Of a stretch of DNA of 18,349 bases, positions 14,930-18,349 are shown piece by piece. Under the pieces are notes generated by a model that made no database searches, was not told the DNA's origin, and worked only from the letters and a program-made list of their open reading frames with translations. Each line of letters begins with the position of its first letter. The stretch's first letter is position 1. The stretch lies in the NCBI GenBank assembly GCA_021151685.1, contig JAGKWS010000084.1:1-18349 (forward strand), in the 5' to 3' direction. The position numbers were made by a program, and so were the translations under genes. This DNA is from Chitinophagaceae bacterium. Lineage in GTDB: Bacteria; Bacteroidota; Bacteroidia; Chitinophagales; Chitinophagaceae.

Positions 14930-15871
14930 ATGAGTGCGAACGAGAAAGTACATTGCCTGATAATAGGATCGGGCCCTGCAGGATACACAGCAGCTATATA
15001 CGCAGCACGTGCCAACTTGAAACCCGTATTGTATCAGGGTATGCAACCAGGCGGCCAGCTCACAATTACTACCGAGGTAGAAAACTATCCCGGCTATCCC
15101 AATGGCATTATGGGCCCGCAAATGATGGTAGACTTCGAACAACAGGCACAACGCATGGGTGCCGATATTCGCTGGGGTATGGTAACCAAGGTCGATTTTT
15201 CTTCAAGACCATTCAAAGCAGAAATTGACGAAGAAACGTGGATTGAAGCCGACTCAGTAATTATTGCCACCGGAGCATCGGCCAAATGGCTGGGGCTGGA
15301 ATCAGAACAACGCCTGAATGGCCATGGGGTATCGGCATGTGCCGTATGCGATGGTTTCTTCTTTAAGGGTAAGGAAGTAGCCATAGTAGGCGCAGGCGAT
15401 ACCGCTTGCGAAGAGGCCCTCTACCTGTCTAAACTATGCAGCAAGGTACATATGCTGGTGCGCCGGGGCGAAATGCGCGCCAGTAAAGTAATGCAAGCAC
15501 GTGTACTGAAAACCGAAAACATACAGATATATTGGAACTCTGAAACGGCTGAAGTACTGGGCGACGACCACGTAACAGGCTTACGCATCAGAAATACAGA
15601 AACGGGTGCCGAGTCAGACATTGCATTAAGTGCTTTCTTTGTGGCCATAGGTCACGAACCCAACTCATCACTTTTCCGTGGTATACTGGATATGGACGAG
15701 CAGGGCTATCTGATAACACAACCCGGCACCACCAAAACCAATATCGAGGGCGTATTTGCCTGTGGCGATGTGCAGGACAAAATATACCGGCAGGCAGTAA
15801 GTGCAGCCGGTACCGGCTGTATGGCAGCCTTAGACGCAGAGCGTTACCTCGGTGCTATGGACTTACATTAA
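14930..15871 (+). CDS. trxB: Thioredoxin-disulfide reductase
   Basis: A 313-residue cytosolic flavoprotein that passes electrons from NADPH through FAD to thioredoxin. The FAD-binding motif IIGSGPAGYTAAIYAA is at the N terminus, the redox pair is C137-A-V-C140 in SACAVCDGFFF, the NADPH-binding GAGDTACEEA follows, and the second FAD motif GVFACGDVQD lies near the C terminus. Length and order fit low-molecular-weight bacterial TrxB. The frame is open upstream to 14855, but the ATG at 14930 precedes MSANEKVHCLIIGSG, the normal distance to the FAD strand. A strong terminator follows at 15892. No thioredoxin gene is adjacent. Confidence 0.97.
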   Translation: MSANEKVHCLIIGSGPAGYTAAIYAARANLKPVLYQGMQPGGQLTITTEVENYPGYPNGIMGPQMMVDFEQQAQRMGADIRWGMVTKVDFSSRPFKAEIDEETWIEADSVIIATGASAKWLGLESEQRLNGHGVSACAVCDGFFFKGKEVAIVGAGDTACEEALYLSKLCSKVHMLVRRGEMRASKVMQARVLKTENIQIYWNSETAEVLGDDHVTGLRIRNTETGAESDIALSAFFVAIGHEPNSSLFRGILDMDEQGYLITQPGTTKTNIEGVFACGDVQDKIYRQAVSAAGTGCMAALDAERYLGAMDLH

Positions 15872-15891
15872 CCCACAGAATCATATCATTC

Positions 15892-15929
15892 AAAACGCAA
15901 GTGTAAGATCGTGTTGCACTTGCGTTTTT
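15892..15929 (+). terminator. Intrinsic terminator of trxB
   Basis: AAAACGCAAGTG, 13-nt loop, CACTTGCGTTTT: a 12-bp perfect stem followed directly by a further T, 20 nt after the stop codon. Confidence 0.8.
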
Positions 15930-16074
15930 GCGTCATAACAAGGCATGTACCACTACATTGTTTGCTGTTGTGGATGCTAACAGCCATATACTCCACCTTT
16001 TCTTTGCCCATAAAATTGGGGGAAACACAATCGAATATGAATTTTTCAGTTGTTTTTCTTCCGCCTATTTTTTG

Positions 16075-16082
16075 TAGGTTTG
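16075..16082 (+). promoter_or_regulatory. -7 promoter box of the ricT-like gene
   Basis: TAGGTTTG fits TAnnTTTG exactly. The nearest TTG upstream (16050-16052) is 22 nt away, longer than the usual 19. The start codon is 192 nt downstream. Confidence 0.45.
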
Positions 16083-16186
16083 TACAATTGTAACCATTGT
16101 TTTAACAATTGGCTGGCAATACCCCGTGTAGTGTAGTAGGAGCAACGATAGTTGGTGTCAGTAATATATAAAAAATGCCACAACAA

Positions 16187-16205
16187 CTTGTCTGAAACAG
16201 GCAAG
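16187..16205 (+). promoter_or_regulatory. Hairpin in the leader of the ricT-like gene
   Basis: CTTGTCTG, AAA, CAGGCAAG forms an 8-bp stem with one G-U pair and a 3-nt loop. No T-run follows, so it is not an ordinary terminator. A role in translation or RNA stability is a guess. Confidence 0.3.
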
Positions 16206-16274
16206 CAACATTATGCGGCAAAACACAAAAGGAATACCGGGATAGAGCCTGCTCGATATAAAATTATTTTGTAG

Positions 16275-17855
16275 ATGGGATGTGGTAATTGCGGCACCGG
16301 TGCCAATGGGAAACCGGGCGGCTGCAAAGGTAATGGAGGATGCAGCACTGGCGGCTGCAATCGCTTGAATGTGTATGATTGGCTACAGGCAATACCGTTG
16401 CACGACGGCGCAAGGCCATACACCGTAGTAGAAATGACCTTTAATAAGGGTAGCCGGAAAGAATTCTTCAGAAACAATACCGGGCTCATACTGGAAAAAG
16501 GCGACTGGTATGCAGTAGAGGGCACATCGGGCTTTGACGTAGGGCAGGTAAGCCTTACAGGAGAGTTGGTGAAACTACAAATGAAAAAGTATGGTGTAAA
16601 AGAAAATGACGTAACCAAACGGATACTACACCCCGCTACCGAAGAAGAACTGACAATTGCCGGCCGCACCAAAGAAAAAGAGCCGGAAATGCTCATCAGA
16701 TCAAGGGCTATTGCCAAAACACTCAACCTCGACATGAAACTATGCGAGGTTGAATTGCAGGCAGATGGAAAAAAAGGCACCTTCTTCTACACTGCCGACC
16801 AGCGCGTAGACTTCCGCGAACTGATACGCGTATTTGCTACCGACTTCAAGCTGAAAGTAGAAATGCGCCAGATAGGTGCCCGGCAAGAAAGTGGCAAGGT
16901 GGGCGGTATTGGCTCCTGTGGCAGAGAGTTGTGCTGTAGTACTTGGCTCACCGAGTTCAAGTCGGTAAATACTACCGCGGCCCGCTACCAAAACCTATCT
17001 ATCAATCAGGCAAAACTATCGGGCCAGTGTGGCCGTCTCAAATGCTGTCTGAACTTTGAGCTGGATACCTACATGGATGCACTGGCAGGTTTCCCCGACC
17101 ATGCCGACTCTTTGGAGACAGTGAATGGAGTAGCCCACCTACAGAAGAAAGACATCTTCAAAAACCTCATGTGGTATAGCTTCCCCGGCAACAGCAAGCA
17201 GTACCCGTTATCCATAACACGGGTACGCGAGATACAGAAGATGAACAAAGAAGGCAAAAAAGCCGACGAATTGCAACCTGTAGAGCTGGAAACACGTGAT
17301 GCCCGTGGCACCATCAAAACGGCAGACATGGGCTTCGTGAACGATGTGGGGCAGATAACACTGAAAAATCTGGAAAAAAACAAAAACAAAAACAAGAATA
17401 AAAAGAAGGGAAACGAGCGGCCAAAAGGCGAAGGTAATAATGCGCCAGCACCCAAAGTGCCAACCAACGACAAACCCAACAACCCGCAACAAAAACCACA
17501 ACAACCCAAACCCCAACAAAACAAACCACCAAGGCCCCAACAGCCAAATGGTGAAACAAAACCACAAAACAACGAAAGACCACAGGGGCAACCCAAACCG
17601 CAAAACAACAACGAACAACGCAACAAACAACAGTCACAACGCCCCAAAGAGCCTCAGGCTAATGATGGGAACCGACCGCAGAACGACCGTGGTACGCAAC
17701 CCAACCGCCCACAGGGGCAGCAAAGGCCACCACAAGGCCCAAGGCCCCAAGCCGACCAAAAGCCACGCGAGAAACGTCCGCAAAACGACAGACCACCCAA
17801 AGAAGGAGGACAACAGGGCCCGGCCAACACGCCCCCTGCACCAACAGCCTCATAA
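16275..17855 (+). CDS. RicT-like PSP1-domain protein with Cys-rich head and disordered tail
   Basis: A 526-residue cytosolic protein. Residues 1-28 form a Gly/Cys cluster with C3, C6, C17, C23 and C28. Residues about 30-290 are the PSP1/RicT core, with the conserved cysteine groups C215, C220-C221 (GIGSCGRELCCSTWL) and C252, C257-C258 (SGQCGRLKCCLNFE). In Bacillus, RicT (YaaT) works with RicA and RicF in an iron-sulfur complex that acts with RNase Y on mRNA processing. From about residue 365 to the end there are some 160 residues of low complexity: a K/N run (NKNKNKNKNKKK), then P/Q/N/R-rich sequence lacking aromatics. The Cys head is, from memory, shared by Bacteroidota homologues; the tail length looks variable. 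Start ATG 16275 directly precedes the Cys cluster. RicA and RicF genes are not nearby. The gene is followed by a strong terminator. Confidence 0.88.
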   Translation: MGCGNCGTGANGKPGGCKGNGGCSTGGCNRLNVYDWLQAIPLHDGARPYTVVEMTFNKGSRKEFFRNNTGLILEKGDWYAVEGTSGFDVGQVSLTGELVKLQMKKYGVKENDVTKRILHPATEEELTIAGRTKEKEPEMLIRSRAIAKTLNLDMKLCEVELQADGKKGTFFYTADQRVDFRELIRVFATDFKLKVEMRQIGARQESGKVGGIGSCGRELCCSTWLTEFKSVNTTAARYQNLSINQAKLSGQCGRLKCCLNFELDTYMDALAGFPDHADSLETVNGVAHLQKKDIFKNLMWYSFPGNSKQYPLSITRVREIQKMNKEGKKADELQPVELETRDARGTIKTADMGFVNDVGQITLKNLEKNKNKNKNKKKGNERPKGEGNNAPAPKVPTNDKPNNPQQKPQQPKPQQNKPPRPQQPNGETKPQNNERPQGQPKPQNNNEQRNKQQSQRPKEPQANDGNRPQNDRGTQPNRPQGQQRPPQGPRPQADQKPREKRPQNDRPPKEGGQQGPANTPPAPTAS

Positions 17856-17861
17856 AAATAT

Positions 17862-17897
17862 GCGAGCCGGTAAGTACTACTTACCGGCTCGCTTTTT
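17862..17897. terminator. Strong, probably bidirectional intrinsic terminator
   Basis: GCGAGCCGGTAAG, 5-nt loop, CTTACCGGCTCGC is a perfect 13-bp G/C-rich stem followed by TTTTT on the plus strand. The minus strand has ATATTTTT after the stem, so it can also serve the convergent thioesterase gene. Confidence 0.88.
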
Positions 17898-17922
17898 ATA
17901 ATGCATCCACCATCCCAAATAC

Positions 17923-18349
17923 TCAGGCTGAATATTCCATACCCGTAACAATCAGGTTACTGTTGGCACGGGCCAGTATTCTGCCATTCAGGTCATATAC
18001 ATGGCACTCTACATTAATTATTTTTTTACCCACACGCAGCACCTTCGATACCGCCCGCAACTGTTCTCCATCCTTTATTGCATAGAGAAAGTCTACATTC
18101 AGCGTCAGCGATGTGTAGTGTAGCTCGGTATCCATACTCACCACTGCCCACCCTATTGCCTCGTCTATTACCAAACTCATCATACCACCATGTATGTGCC
18201 CATAGGGGTTGGTCATTTCCGGCCGCACCGTCATCAGCAAGCTGGCAGAGCCCTTGTCTATATCTTCCAGCGTAAAGCGCAACCAATTGCCGGCCGGAGA
18301 GCGGGAATCTGTTACTTCTTTCCCCAAATAGGTATCTTTTATATACTCC
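17923..18349 (-). CDS. PaaI-type hotdog thioesterase, 5' end outside the window
   Basis: A single hotdog-fold domain of the PaaI/4HBT type, expected to hydrolyse acyl- or aryl-CoA thioesters in the cytoplasm. The characteristic NPYGHIHGGMMSLVIDEAIGWA region carries the HGG motif and the acidic residue on the central helix; a second half of beta strands (LTLNVDFLYAIKDGEQL; VGKKIINVECHVYD) completes the fold. The reading frame stays open from the TTG at 18327 to the window edge (it reads E-Y-I-K-D-T-Y-L-G-K-E), and the residues there resemble the usual N-terminal helix, so the true start lies outside. At least 134 residues are visible. Convergent with the ricT-like gene. The natural substrate is unknown. 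Confidence 0.87.
   Translation of the reverse strand, partial: EYIKDTYLGKEVTDSRSPAGNWLRFTLEDIDKGSASLLMTVRPEMTNPYGHIHGGMMSLVIDEAIGWAVVSMDTELHYTSLTLNVDFLYAIKDGEQLRAVSKVLRVGKKIINVECHVYDLNGRILARANSNLIVTGMEYSA

Larger units (their letters stand above)
15872..16274. other. 403-nt intergenic region between trxB and the ricT-like gene
   Basis: It contains the trxB terminator (15892-15929), then about 140 nt with nothing recognisable, a -7 box at 16075-16082, an inverted repeat CAATTGT/ACAATTG just after it, and a hairpin at 16187-16205. No credible ORF longer than about 25 codons with a sensible start is present. If the promoter is right, the ricT mRNA has a leader of roughly 185 nt, unusually long for this window. 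Confidence 0.55.

Noticed and set aside
17385..17405. AAAAAC tandem runs as a possible microsatellite or slippage site
   Set aside because: They encode the K/N run at the start of the disordered tail in frame; the frame is intact, so nothing beyond a low-complexity coding segment is needed.
17069..17901. Several long open frames on both strands over the 3' end of the ricT-like gene
   Set aside because: They arise from the T-poor, low-complexity coding of the Pro/Gln/Asn tail. The minus-strand frames are Cys/Phe/Leu/Gly strings and the plus-strand alternative is Asn/Thr/His repeats; none shows a fold or start context.
1..18349. Search for defence, CRISPR, toxin-antitoxin, prophage, insertion-sequence, tRNA or rRNA features
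   Set aside because: No transposase, integrase, nuclease, repeat-spacer array, cloverleaf or toxin-antitoxin pair was recognised; gene content is ordinary chromosomal.

Overview
The window reads as chromosomal DNA of a Bacteroidota bacterium, most likely a Chitinophagaceae-type member (family level is inference). The reasons are promoters of the Bacteroidota kind (TTTG, 19 nt, TAnnTTTG), absence of obvious Shine-Dalgarno sites, and lineage-typical proteins: a DUF5686/carboxypeptidase-regulatory-like outer-membrane protein, a DUF4249 lipoprotein, PorT-like small beta-barrels and a RicT/PSP1 protein with an N-terminal Gly/Cys cluster. I see no rRNA, tRNA, CRISPR, insertion sequence or phage gene.

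Layout. At 97-468 (+) there is a stand-alone CheY-like receiver, converging on a block of minus-strand genes. Read in their own direction these are: an APC amino-acid permease (7381-5900), a receiver protein (5816-5430) and an Hpt phosphotransfer protein (5420-5055) forming a tight pair, an AlkZ-like winged-helix protein (to 3892), a deoxynucleoside kinase (3725-3069) and the DUF5686 protein (3016-476). A divergent intergenic region (7382-7554) separates this block from a plus-strand block: guaB (IMP dehydrogenase), three tandem paralogous small outer-membrane beta-barrel proteins each with its own promoter box, a GT-C-type membrane glycosyltransferase, a YafK-type L,D-transpeptidase followed 12 nt later by a DUF4249 lipoprotein, trxB (thioredoxin reductase), and a ricT-like PSP1 gene with a very long Pro/Gln/Asn tail. 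A PaaI-type thioesterase runs off the right edge on the minus strand, separated from ricT by a strong, probably bidirectional terminator.

Functional themes. There is signal transduction (two receivers and one Hpt, without a local kinase), nucleotide metabolism (guaB, dNK), redox (trxB) and a large share of cell-envelope genes (DUF5686, three barrels, GT-C, L,D-transpeptidase, DUF4249). I found no defence system or mobile cassette, and no single wholly new system. The best leads are: the dissected REC-Hpt phosphorelay pair with an odd start; a 39-bp non-coding repeat present upstream of two envelope genes; a guaB promoter so close to its ATG that the mRNA should be leaderless; and an inverted repeat centred on the -33 box of the first barrel gene.
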